Origin: a virus
Virus record (IMG/VR): IMGVR_UViG_3300017917_002570
Coordinates: 1 to 49,921 of that record
Length of the DNA stretch: 49,921 nt
Strand: one strand, 5' to 3'
Position 1 is the stretch's first letter. Each line of letters begins with the position of its first letter. The notes beneath the pieces are model-generated. The model made no database searches. It was not told the DNA's origin and was given only the letters and a program-made list of their open reading frames with translations. The position numbers were made by a program, and so were the translations under genes. Shown piece by piece: positions 29,732 to 35,998 of this stretch.

Positions 29732-30017
29732 TTTTTTTAAAAAACGGTTTTAGTTTATCTTTAATTGCCTCATAATGTACCATTGCAAACCATTTACCAA
29801 TAATACTTCCAGCAATATAGAATATTATACCCAAATAGTCTCCCCTAAATAATCCATCCAATGAGTAGTATGTTGAACCTAATGCCATTAGATTTATCCA
29901 TACACTATTAACCAATAAACTTTTAATCTTATTCTCATATGTAAATTTTATCTCCATTACTTTAAAGATATTAAACATAATTTGAAAGAATAAAATTAGT
30001 AAATAATTACTCATCAT
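29712..30017 (-). CDS. Small membrane protein
   Basis: About 101 residues. Hydrophobic segments at the N-terminus (YLLILFFQIMFNIF), in the middle (LLVNSVWINLMALGSTYYSL) and near GIIFYIAGSIIGKWFAM suggest two or three spans. The C-terminus is basic. Start ambiguous between 30017 and an internal ATG before EIKFTYENK. It overlaps the 30007 gene by 11 bases (ATGATGAGTAA). Confidence 0.5.
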   Translation of the reverse strand: MMSNYLLILFFQIMFNIFKVMEIKFTYENKIKSLLVNSVWINLMALGSTYYSLDGLFRGDYLGIIFYIAGSIIGKWFAMVHYEAIKDKLKPFFKKNEKEIL

Positions 30018-30297
30018 AATTTCCTGTTGTTCTTCTTAGTAGACGGTCGACCTCATCTTCTCTTTCTTTCATTTCGATTATACGAATGTAGTAACCATTA
30101 GGGTTTGCATCAGAATCTTCAGATTTTACATTCTTATCAAACCATTTACTAAACCATTTACCTTTGTAAGCTAAAACCTGACATCTTTCAGAAAATTCTT
30201 CTGAGTCTGATTGATCCAGTAATCCCTCACTTACTAATTTGTTCAGCACAATGTCTTTGACTTTGTTGTAATTCTCCATTTCTGCAGTTAAGTCCAT
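30007..30297 (-). CDS. Hypothetical protein
   Basis: Ninety-six residues, charged and helical (MENYNKVKDIVLNKLVSEGL, then SDSEEFSERCQVLAYKGKWF). The KGKWFSKWFDKN segment recalls proteins that bind other phage proteins or nucleic acids, but no family is recognised. It is part of the 29182-32214 operon of small proteins. Confidence 0.55.
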   Translation of the reverse strand: MDLTAEMENYNKVKDIVLNKLVSEGLLDQSDSEEFSERCQVLAYKGKWFSKWFDKNVKSEDSDANPNGYYIRIIEMKEREDEVDRLLRRTTGNYDE

Positions 30298-30308
30298 ATA
30301 ATTTTATT

Positions 30309-30896
30309 TTAATTGTTTTCGTCTTCTTCTCTTTCTTTTTTAACTTCAAGATATGCCTCTAACATCATGTCTCTATGTTCATACAAATCGTTCATTACTT
30401 GATAACGATATTCCTCATCGTTTAGCATATCGTCAACATCAATATCATCATCATAGTCTTCGATATCATCATAATCGTATGCGTAAACAAATGCACCCAT
30501 CGGTTCATACATCTCATCTTCGTATGTACCGTAAATAATGATGTCTTTGTTGATTTCGGTAAGTATCGATGTTAATTGTTCAAGATATTTTGTTGGGACA
30601 TTCCATGCAGATTCGAGAATAAGTGATGTCTCTTTTGTTTCCTCCACAAAATTTTTAGTTTCCCACTCACCAAATTCGATACGTAACCATTTACTACCGA
30701 CATTGTCCATCATAAATGCCACACCATAAAAATTGTCAGTATCGTTGAAATTTCTATTGTAAAGTTTATTGAAGTGTGGGAGTAAATCTTCATGTTCAAA
30801 TGTCTCACCCTTTGTTTGAAACAAATCGACAAGTTTTTTATGGGATTCCTCATTAAGATTCTTAATCTTAACATAGGTTGTCATTGTATTTGCCAT
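30309..30896 (-). CDS. Acidic phage protein, tentative Api92-like ferredoxin-like fold
   Basis: A 195-residue, very acidic protein. DNVGSKWLRIEFGEWE, then LILESAWNVPTKYLEQLTSI and YGTYEDEMYEPMGAFVYAYD resemble the Api92-like ferredoxin-like domain of phage proteins (W-x-x-P followed by a Y-x-[E/D]-x5-G-x-F strand). The tail is dominated by Asp/Glu runs. Acidic phage proteins can mimic DNA, but that is not shown here. Confidence 0.5.
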   Translation of the reverse strand: MANTMTTYVKIKNLNEESHKKLVDLFQTKGETFEHEDLLPHFNKLYNRNFNDTDNFYGVAFMMDNVGSKWLRIEFGEWETKNFVEETKETSLILESAWNVPTKYLEQLTSILTEINKDIIIYGTYEDEMYEPMGAFVYAYDYDDIEDYDDDIDVDDMLNDEEYRYQVMNDLYEHRDMMLEAYLEVKKEREEDENN

Positions 30897-30907
30897 AATA
30901 AAATTTT

Positions 30908-31258
30908 TTAATCTTCGTTTAAATCATCCAAAGTCCAATTTTCATTTTGTTCCTCAACAAAATCTTTCATGTCACTCATACCATGTAGAATGTCATCAAC
31001 ATTATCCATATCATGGAAATTAAAATGAAATTTAAGTCCAGTTGTTGAATATAACACTAACCCAACCCATTGTTCGTTTTGTCTAGTAATATCAGGGAAA
31101 TCGTTAGAAACGTAAACGAAATTAATGTCAAGTTCAAGTTCGTCCTTAATATCCATACCAACTTCTTCATCGGGATATTGTTCTTTAAAATCTTTTTCTA
31201 AAGATGATAACTTTTTAAAGGTATCAATGATTTCTTGTTTTAATTCTTCTTTTGTCAT
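30908..31258 (-). CDS. Acidic protein, probable paralogue of the 31268 gene
   Basis: A 116-residue, very acidic protein. It shares with the 31268 protein the opening LxSLExxFK (LSSLEKDFKEQYPDEEVGMD), a following strand, the pattern [L/R]xS-x2-G-[L/M]-x-F-x-FNF, and a closing helix. Tandem duplication is inferred. No function recognised. Confidence 0.55.
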   Translation of the reverse strand: MTKEELKQEIIDTFKKLSSLEKDFKEQYPDEEVGMDIKDELELDINFVYVSNDFPDITRQNEQWVGLVLYSTTGLKFHFNFHDMDNVDDILHGMSDMKDFVEEQNENWTLDDLNED

Positions 31259-31267
31259 ATTATTTTT

Positions 31268-31843
31268 TTAAATTGATTCGTAATCAATATTCCCATAATT
31301 GTCATAATCATCATTCTCATCATGACCTTCACCCTCCTGTGCCTTTCTATATGCCTCACACGTACTTCTTGCCATTACGGTGTGTGTCCATGTTTGAACA
31401 CATTCTCTTGAACATTGAATGGTATACTCTTGCTCTTCATTATCTTCCCAACCTTCCTCATCTTCACATTCATCGGTAAGTAAAACTTTCGTTTCAACGG
31501 GTCTTTGGAATTTATCCGTCTGTTCAATGATGTCGTTTCTGAATTTTTTTAACTCTTCAAATGAGCTAAAATTAAAACTAAACATTCCATTTTCAGAACG
31601 TAACGTTACGTTAACGTGTTCTTTTGGTGAATTTTCAATTTCATTTTCTTTGTAGTGTGTAACAAAAAATCCACCAGCATCTCCAAATTCGATTTGTGAT
31701 TCATCAGGATAGATACTAATCCACGCATCTGGATTATCAATCACCATTTGTTTAAATTCATTTTCTAATGATTGCAATTCTTTGATTGCGTTGGAGTACT
31801 TTTTAGTAAACTCCTTATCCCATTTTTTTGTGTACTTTGCCAT
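31268..31843 (-). CDS. Acidic protein with paralogous N-terminal half and Cys-containing tail
   Basis: A 191-residue protein. The N-terminal 115 residues match the layout of the 30908 protein (LQSLENEFKQMVIDNPD; LRSENGMFSFNFSSFEELKK). The C-terminal 70 residues (YTIQCSRECVQTWTHTVMAR, then STCEAYRKAQEG) add three Cys residues and an acidic, Tyr/Asn-rich end. No enzymatic motif is seen. Confidence 0.55.
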   Translation of the reverse strand: MAKYTKKWDKEFTKKYSNAIKELQSLENEFKQMVIDNPDAWISIYPDESQIEFGDAGGFFVTHYKENEIENSPKEHVNVTLRSENGMFSFNFSSFEELKKFRNDIIEQTDKFQRPVETKVLLTDECEDEEGWEDNEEQEYTIQCSRECVQTWTHTVMARSTCEAYRKAQEGEGHDENDDYDNYGNIDYESI

Positions 31844-31844
31844 A

Positions 31845-32024
31845 TTATTTCTTTTTAGGTTTTCTAATGTAGTCTAACACGAGATTAAATGACCCTAGAC
31901 TTATTACTCCCCATCCAAAATACTTAACCAACTCTGGGTCCGCACCTTTTAAACCGTATTTCTCAACCAATATCCCCGTTAGTATCATCATTATGTATAC
32001 TATCTCCCTGATTTTTATTTGCAT
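31845..32024 (-). CDS. Small membrane-associated protein (59 aa)
   Basis: A short frame: MQIKIREIVYIMMILTGILV, then EKYGLKGADPELVKYFGWGV and a hydrophobic helix ISLGSFNLVLDYI with a KPKKK end. It overlaps the 31963 gene by 62 bases if it begins at 32024, or 29 bases if it begins at an internal ATG near 31991, and stops one base before the next start. The fit at the 3' side supports it. Confidence 0.5.
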   Translation of the reverse strand: MQIKIREIVYIMMILTGILVEKYGLKGADPELVKYFGWGVISLGSFNLVLDYIRKPKKK

Positions 32025-32214
32025 TTTCTTTTAATTTAGATAAACATTTATATAAACAATGTGACTCTTCAATTGAATACACACCATTTTGTTGATTTGT
32101 TATAATTGACAACTCAATTAGCTTAACGGCACTTTGTTCATCCATGGTTTCGATGAACACATCAAAGTCTTTTTGAGTTGGGAATTCCAATAAACCGTTA
32201 AAAATACTATTCAT
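31963..32214 (-). CDS. Hypothetical helical protein
   Basis: Eighty-three residues with helical sequence (DFDVFIETMDEQSAVKLIEL) and an Asn/Asp-rich tail. No family recognised. First gene of the minus-strand operon 32214 down to 29182, placed behind a Bacteroidota-type promoter and divergent from the DUF192 gene. Confidence 0.55.
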   Translation of the reverse strand: MNSIFNGLLEFPTQKDFDVFIETMDEQSAVKLIELSIITNQQNGVYSIEESHCLYKCLSKLKENANKNQGDSIHNDDTNGDIG

Positions 32215-32218
32215 ATTA

Positions 32219-32250
32219 CAAGTATAATAAATTATTTTGATAATTCCAAA
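32219..32250 (-). promoter_or_regulatory. Bacteroidota-type promoter of the small acidic protein operon
   Basis: On the minus strand TTTG (complement of 32247-32250, in TTTGGAATTATC) precedes TATACTTG (complement of 32219-32226) by 20 bases. The -7 box has one mismatch. It lies in the divergent gap before the DUF192 gene at 32264. Confidence 0.6.
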
Positions 32251-32263
32251 TAATTATCTACAT

Positions 32264-32629
32264 ATGTCAGTCCACATAAACAATAAAACCTTCAATGCTG
32301 AGTATCTATCATCCCCAGAAGAGATTCGTAAGGGTATGATGGGTAGAAACTCATTGGATGGTTGTATGGTCTTTAAAATGGGTAAAGGACACCATTCATT
32401 TTGGATGAAGAATTGTCTAATACCACTTGATATTGTTTTTGTTCTCAATAACAGAATCAATCAAATACATTCAAACTGTCCACCTGCAGAATCTCATAGA
32501 ATGAATCCACCGAAATACACGGGTATTGCTGACCATGTAATTGAATTTCCGGCAGGTACCACCGACGGTTGGAGGGTTGGGGATAGAGTTGCTATGTATT
32601 TGGGGTCTCCTCAGAATCCGGTTAAATAA
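32264..32629 (+). CDS. DUF192 family protein
   Basis: A 121-residue protein from MSVHINNKTF. EEIRKGMMGRNSLDGCMVFK, then HSFWMKNCLIPLDIVFVLNN and DHVIEFPAGTTDGWRVGD match DUF192 closely (R-x-G-x-M-x-R, F-W-M-K-N-x-x-I-P-L-D). Cellular DUF192 proteins are often exported; this copy has no signal peptide. The function is not established. An upstream TTG at 32237 is unlikely as start because of the divergent promoter. Its 3' end overlaps the oxygenase gene by eight bases, convergent. Confidence 0.85.
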   Translation: MSVHINNKTFNAEYLSSPEEIRKGMMGRNSLDGCMVFKMGKGHHSFWMKNCLIPLDIVFVLNNRINQIHSNCPPAESHRMNPPKYTGIADHVIEFPAGTTDGWRVGDRVAMYLGSPQNPVK

Positions 32630-33095
32630 GTTTATCTATTTTCATTATTTTAAACAAATCTTTTTTTAGAAAACAAACCAGAGTATAACGATATCCTTCC
32701 GATACATTTTTAACTAAATGTCTTTCATTTTTGGTAAAATATACAAGTTGATTCTTTTTTGGTTGGATTGTAATATTATCGAAAACTAATTCTCCACCGG
32801 TAAAATTGTCATTTAAAAAAGAAACAAAAGAATATGGTTCAAAATGTGTATGTGGATGTTCAACCATATTGATGGTGTTATCTACACGTTGTATTCGTAT
32901 TCTATCCATCATATCCAATTGTAGACCAATTTTTCTTAAAAATGAAAACTCACTGAACACTCCCGTAATATCTATACCTTTATATCTATAAATCTTATCC
33001 ACTTGAGTATATTCTCGTTGAATATTATTTTCATAATATTCAATAAGTTCTTTAGCTTCAATGTTAGTCATTAATTCGGTATAAATTACAATCAT
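32622..33095 (-). CDS. 2OG-Fe(II) oxygenase-like protein (prolyl hydroxylase type)
   Basis: A 157-residue protein. EHPHTHFEPYSFVSFLNDNF, then TGGELVFDNITIQP, NQLVYFTKNERHLVKNVSEG and YRYTLVCFL follow the double-stranded beta helix of P4H-like oxygenases, with the distal His (ERHLV) and the Arg that binds 2-oxoglutarate (Y-R-Y). The proximal H-x-D metal pair appears as H-T-H, an unusual change. The enzyme may hydroxylate protein or nucleic acid; activity is uncertain because of the altered ligand. Confidence 0.65.
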   Translation of the reverse strand: MIVIYTELMTNIEAKELIEYYENNIQREYTQVDKIYRYKGIDITGVFSEFSFLRKIGLQLDMMDRIRIQRVDNTINMVEHPHTHFEPYSFVSFLNDNFTGGELVFDNITIQPKKNQLVYFTKNERHLVKNVSEGYRYTLVCFLKKDLFKIMKIDKLI

Positions 33096-33096
33096 A

Positions 33097-33771
33097 TTAA
33101 TTTTCTTCTTCTACTACAATTGGAGTTATAAATTCATATTTTACCTTAGGTTTAACTTTTTCAAATACCCAAAAGTATGAGTGGTACTTACGTGCATGTT
33201 CCTGTTTTGTCCATTTGGTGCCAAAACTATTAATACGAACATTAGACGTCAATACAAACATGTCTCTTGGATAGAATCCAATTTGCATTGCCATATTCAT
33301 TATTAAACAATGGGTAAAGTGATTCTTACCTCCCGATACTGTGTCTTGACATTTCATTACAACAAATCCACCCTTTTCACATACTCGATATAGTTCCTTT
33401 AATGTGTTGTAATAATTCTCAGTTAATTCTCTATAATTTGAATACCCTTCAAATCTTTTTGCTATGATTGAACTACCCTCTTTGTTACCTTTATATGATG
33501 AACCTGCAATAACAAACGGAGGGTCATACATTATACTTTTCATACTCCCGTCACCGAAAGGTAAGTTTTCTGAACTCGCTTCAACTACCGTATCGTTAGC
33601 GGGATAGATATCTGATTTATTTACGGGTGAAGGTAAATCTTTCCAAAATGCACCTTTAGAGTAGGTACAATCTAAATCAAATCTCTCGATACCATATAAT
33701 TCCATAATGTTCTTTATGGCCTCATAATTTGAATTGTAGACACTTTTTACGGGTTTAAAATCTTTTTCCAT
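33097..33771 (-). CDS. N4/N6 amino-type DNA methyltransferase-like protein
   Basis: A 224-residue protein. SIMYDPPFVIAGSS is the D-P-P-F catalytic motif IV of amino (N6-adenine/N4-cytosine) methyltransferases. LYRVCEKGGFVVMKCQDT is a typical following strand, and KYHSYFWVF the C-terminal one. The SAM-binding F-x-G motif is not obvious; DCTYSKGAFW near the N-terminus may take its place. Likely base methylation of DNA, with restriction evasion or regulation as the role. Confidence 0.75.
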   Translation of the reverse strand: MEKDFKPVKSVYNSNYEAIKNIMELYGIERFDLDCTYSKGAFWKDLPSPVNKSDIYPANDTVVEASSENLPFGDGSMKSIMYDPPFVIAGSSYKGNKEGSSIIAKRFEGYSNYRELTENYYNTLKELYRVCEKGGFVVMKCQDTVSGGKNHFTHCLIMNMAMQIGFYPRDMFVLTSNVRINSFGTKWTKQEHARKYHSYFWVFEKVKPKVKYEFITPIVVEEEN

Positions 33772-33837
33772 TTGTTTTTTAATATTTTTTTTGTATACTT
33801 TAGTAAAATATAAGAAATAAAAAACAATAAACCAAAA

Positions 33838-33845
33838 TATTTATA
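33838..33845 (+). promoter_or_regulatory. TATTTATA element upstream of the MGCGCK gene
   Basis: TATTTATA in the context AAAATATTTATAAAAAAAG, 14 bases before the start at 33860. The 88-base gap is otherwise AT-rich and divergent from the methyltransferase gene. Confidence 0.45.
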
Positions 33846-33859
33846 AAAAAAGAAACACT

Positions 33860-34027
33860 ATGGGATGCGGATGTAAAAAAAACAACAACAATCAATCAAC
33901 AGTACAACAACCTGTTAACATCACATTAACTGAATCAGGGACACCGGTGGTTACACAACCAGCACCTGCTCCAACAACTAACACTACGGAGATTAATGAT
34001 ATTGTTGATCGTTTAAATAATCAATAA
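33860..34027 (+). CDS. Small Cys-motif protein MGCGCK (55 aa)
   Basis: A short frame beginning MGCGCKKNNNNQSTVQQPVN, then ITLTESGTPVVTQPAPAPTT and a short helix NTTEINDIVDRLNNQ. The CxC-Lys start followed by a low-complexity Asn/Gln/Pro/Thr linker matches small proteins of large phages that begin MGCGCK. The two Cys may bind metal; the linker is disordered. A perfect terminator follows 27 bases after the stop, so it is its own transcription unit. Confidence 0.75.
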   Translation: MGCGCKKNNNNQSTVQQPVNITLTESGTPVVTQPAPAPTTNTTEINDIVDRLNNQ

Positions 34028-34053
34028 TATCATCAATATAAACGATTTCACAG

Positions 34054-34082
34054 AATATCGTCAAAAATGACGATATTTTTTT
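34054..34082 (+). terminator. Strong rho-independent terminator
   Basis: AATATCGTCA (34054-34063), loop AAAA, TGACGATATT (34068-34077): a perfect 10-bp stem followed by T-run. It ends transcription of the MGCGCK gene before the glycan operon. Confidence 0.9.
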
Positions 34083-34096
34083 AATCCTTTGATATA

Positions 34097-34104
34097 TATT
34101 TATT
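34097..34104 (+). promoter_or_regulatory. TATTTATT element upstream of the glycan operon
   Basis: TATATATATTTATTATATAAACAC, with TATTTATT 15 bases before the ATG at 34120. It lies just behind the terminator, so a promoter for the downstream operon is needed here; this is the best candidate. Confidence 0.45.
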
Positions 34105-34119
34105 ATATAAACACTATAT

Positions 34120-34431
34120 ATGAATATAAGTTACACTTACTTGTATGAATTAATCGATTTTAAAGATGAGTCCATATTTTATGTTGGTAAAACCAATAAC
34201 CCACATAGTCGCTTTTCACATCATAGAACAACAAGTAAATTCTCCGGATTGAATTTTTATCTAAGAATTGTTGACAAATATATTGATAATGAAGATGTAC
34301 TAATAAACAAATATATAAATGAGGGACATAAACTTCTTAATATCAGAAAAAACAACTATATTAAACAAGAATTTAATGTTGGGGACAAGTTAAAATTTGA
34401 CCATTATGATATTGTAATAAAAATTTTTTAA
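34120..34431 (+). CDS. GIY-YIG nuclease-like protein
   Basis: A 103-residue protein. YTYLYELIDFKDESIFYVGKTNNPHSRFSHH splits into the Y-L-Y and F-Y-V-G-K-T-x-x-P-x-x-R motifs of the GIY-YIG fold, with the Arg present. The C-terminal residues (QEFNVGDKLKFDHYDIVIKI) form a short beta extension. GIY-YIG proteins in phages are often homing or free-standing endonucleases. It is first in the glycan operon, which may be an accident of mobility. Confidence 0.65.
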   Translation: MNISYTYLYELIDFKDESIFYVGKTNNPHSRFSHHRTTSKFSGLNFYLRIVDKYIDNEDVLINKYINEGHKLLNIRKNNYIKQEFNVGDKLKFDHYDIVIKIF

Positions 34432-34434
34432 ACA

Positions 34435-34638
34435 ATGAAAATGAAAGATAGATTGAAATTAACAAGTGTTAATATCATAAAAGAAAATTATTATAAATTT
34501 AAAGATATAACAGTTAATACTGACATGACTTTACAAAAGTTAGTTAATAGAACTATGGATTTATATAATAAAGACGAGGACTTTAGAAATAAAGTCGATA
34601 ATCACCAAACAATTGAGGTAAAGAATTCCAAATTTTAA
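34435..34638 (+). CDS. Ribbon-helix-helix-like small protein
   Basis: Sixty-seven residues. LTSVNIIKENYYKFKDITVN followed by TDMTLQKLVNRTMDLYNKDE follows the strand-helix-helix layout of Arc/MetJ-type regulators (beta strand, then Y/F-K-x-F helix, then T-L-Q-x-L-V-N-R). It resembles small RHH proteins of T4-like phages. It may regulate the downstream operon; it lies between the GIY-YIG gene and the first glycosyltransferase, with gaps of three and one bases. Confidence 0.6.
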   Translation: MKMKDRLKLTSVNIIKENYYKFKDITVNTDMTLQKLVNRTMDLYNKDEDFRNKVDNHQTIEVKNSKF

Positions 34639-34639
34639 A

Positions 34640-35998
34640 ATGAAGAAAAAAATATTATTATTGTCTGACGACTTACGAATGACATCGGGGATTGCAACAA
34701 TGTCAAAAGAAATTGTATTGGGAACATTACACAAATACGATTGGGTTCAATTAGGAGCAGCAATTAAACATCCTGAATATGGTAAAATTGTTGACATTAA
34801 TGATGATGTAAGGGCAAGAACAGGTGTTAAAGATGCTAATTTAAAAATTATTCCATATAATGGATATGGTGACATTGCTGTTCTTCGTAAATTAATTGCA
34901 GAGGAAAAACCTGACGCAATATTACACTTTACAGACCCACATTATTGGCAATGGTTGTATGATGCTGAACATGAAATTAGACAACACACTCCAATTTTAT
35001 TCTACCATATTTGGGATGATTTACCAGACCCTCAATATAATAGGGATTATTACGAATCATGTGATTGGTTGGGATGTATTTCTAAACAAACTTATGGTAT
35101 TGTACATCGTGTTGGTAAAAGAACCGATAAGGTTACATATAAACCATTAGAGGATTGGCAAATAAGTTACGTTCCTCACGGAATTAATCCAGAAACATTT
35201 AAACCATTAGATACAATATCTGATGATGTTAAATCACACATCTATGGAGATAAGGAATATAATTTCATTTTATTCTACAACAATAGAAATATTAGAAGAA
35301 AGCAACCATCGGATGTAATTTACTCATACAAACTATTCTGTGATAAATTACCAAAAGAACATGCCGATAAATGTTTATTATTGATGCACACCAATCCAGT
35401 TGATGAGAATGGGACGGATTTAATTGCTGTTAAAGACGCGTTGTGTCCTGACTATAATGTTAAATTTACAACATTAAAATTAGAACAAGATAAACTGAAT
35501 GAATTTTACAATGTTGTTGATTGTACAATTAACATCGCAAACAATGAAGGTTTTGGTTTAACAACCGCCGAATCATTAATGGCGGGAACACCAATCATTG
35601 TTAATGTGACTGGTGGTTTACAAGACCAATGTGGGTTTAACTATAGTGCAGATGATTATATAACATTTGGCTCATTACATAATAAAAGAACACACGGTTC
35701 AACATTACATGGTGAGTGGGTTGCACCTGTTTGGCCATCGGCAATTAACTTAAATGGTTCAGTACCAACACCGTACATCTTTGATGATAGAGTTAATGAT
35801 GATGAGGTGGCGAATGCAATTGCTACAGTTTATGCATGGGGTAAGGAGCAAAGAAAAATAAAAGGATTAAAAGGTAGAGAGTTTGTAATTAACAATTTAT
35901 CTAATAAAATAATGTGTGATAAAATGATTGAGGGTATTGAACAAACCTTAGATAATTTTAAACCAAGAAAGAAATTTGATTTATATAAAGTAATATGA
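34640..35998 (+). CDS. GT4-type glycosyltransferase
   Basis: A 452-residue GT-B-fold enzyme. KILLLSDDLRMTSGIATMSK is the N-terminal Gly-rich acceptor side, DYYESCDWLGCISK sits mid-protein, and the C-terminal part has ANNEGFGLTTAESLMAGTPI, the E-x7-E nucleotide-sugar-binding motif of GT4 enzymes. It transfers a sugar from an NDP donor with retention; the sugar is unknown. Coupled to the next gene by ATGA overlap. Confidence 0.85.
   Translation: MKKKILLLSDDLRMTSGIATMSKEIVLGTLHKYDWVQLGAAIKHPEYGKIVDINDDVRARTGVKDANLKIIPYNGYGDIAVLRKLIAEEKPDAILHFTDPHYWQWLYDAEHEIRQHTPILFYHIWDDLPDPQYNRDYYESCDWLGCISKQTYGIVHRVGKRTDKVTYKPLEDWQISYVPHGINPETFKPLDTISDDVKSHIYGDKEYNFILFYNNRNIRRKQPSDVIYSYKLFCDKLPKEHADKCLLLMHTNPVDENGTDLIAVKDALCPDYNVKFTTLKLEQDKLNEFYNVVDCTINIANNEGFGLTTAESLMAGTPIIVNVTGGLQDQCGFNYSADDYITFGSLHNKRTHGSTLHGEWVAPVWPSAINLNGSVPTPYIFDDRVNDDEVANAIATVYAWGKEQRKIKGLKGREFVINNLSNKIMCDKMIEGIEQTLDNFKPRKKFDLYKVI

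Noticed and set aside
31597-31612. 16-base perfect palindrome AACGTAACGTTACGTT
   Set aside because: It lies inside the coding sequence of the 31268 gene with no sign of regulatory context; probably chance or a methylation site at most.
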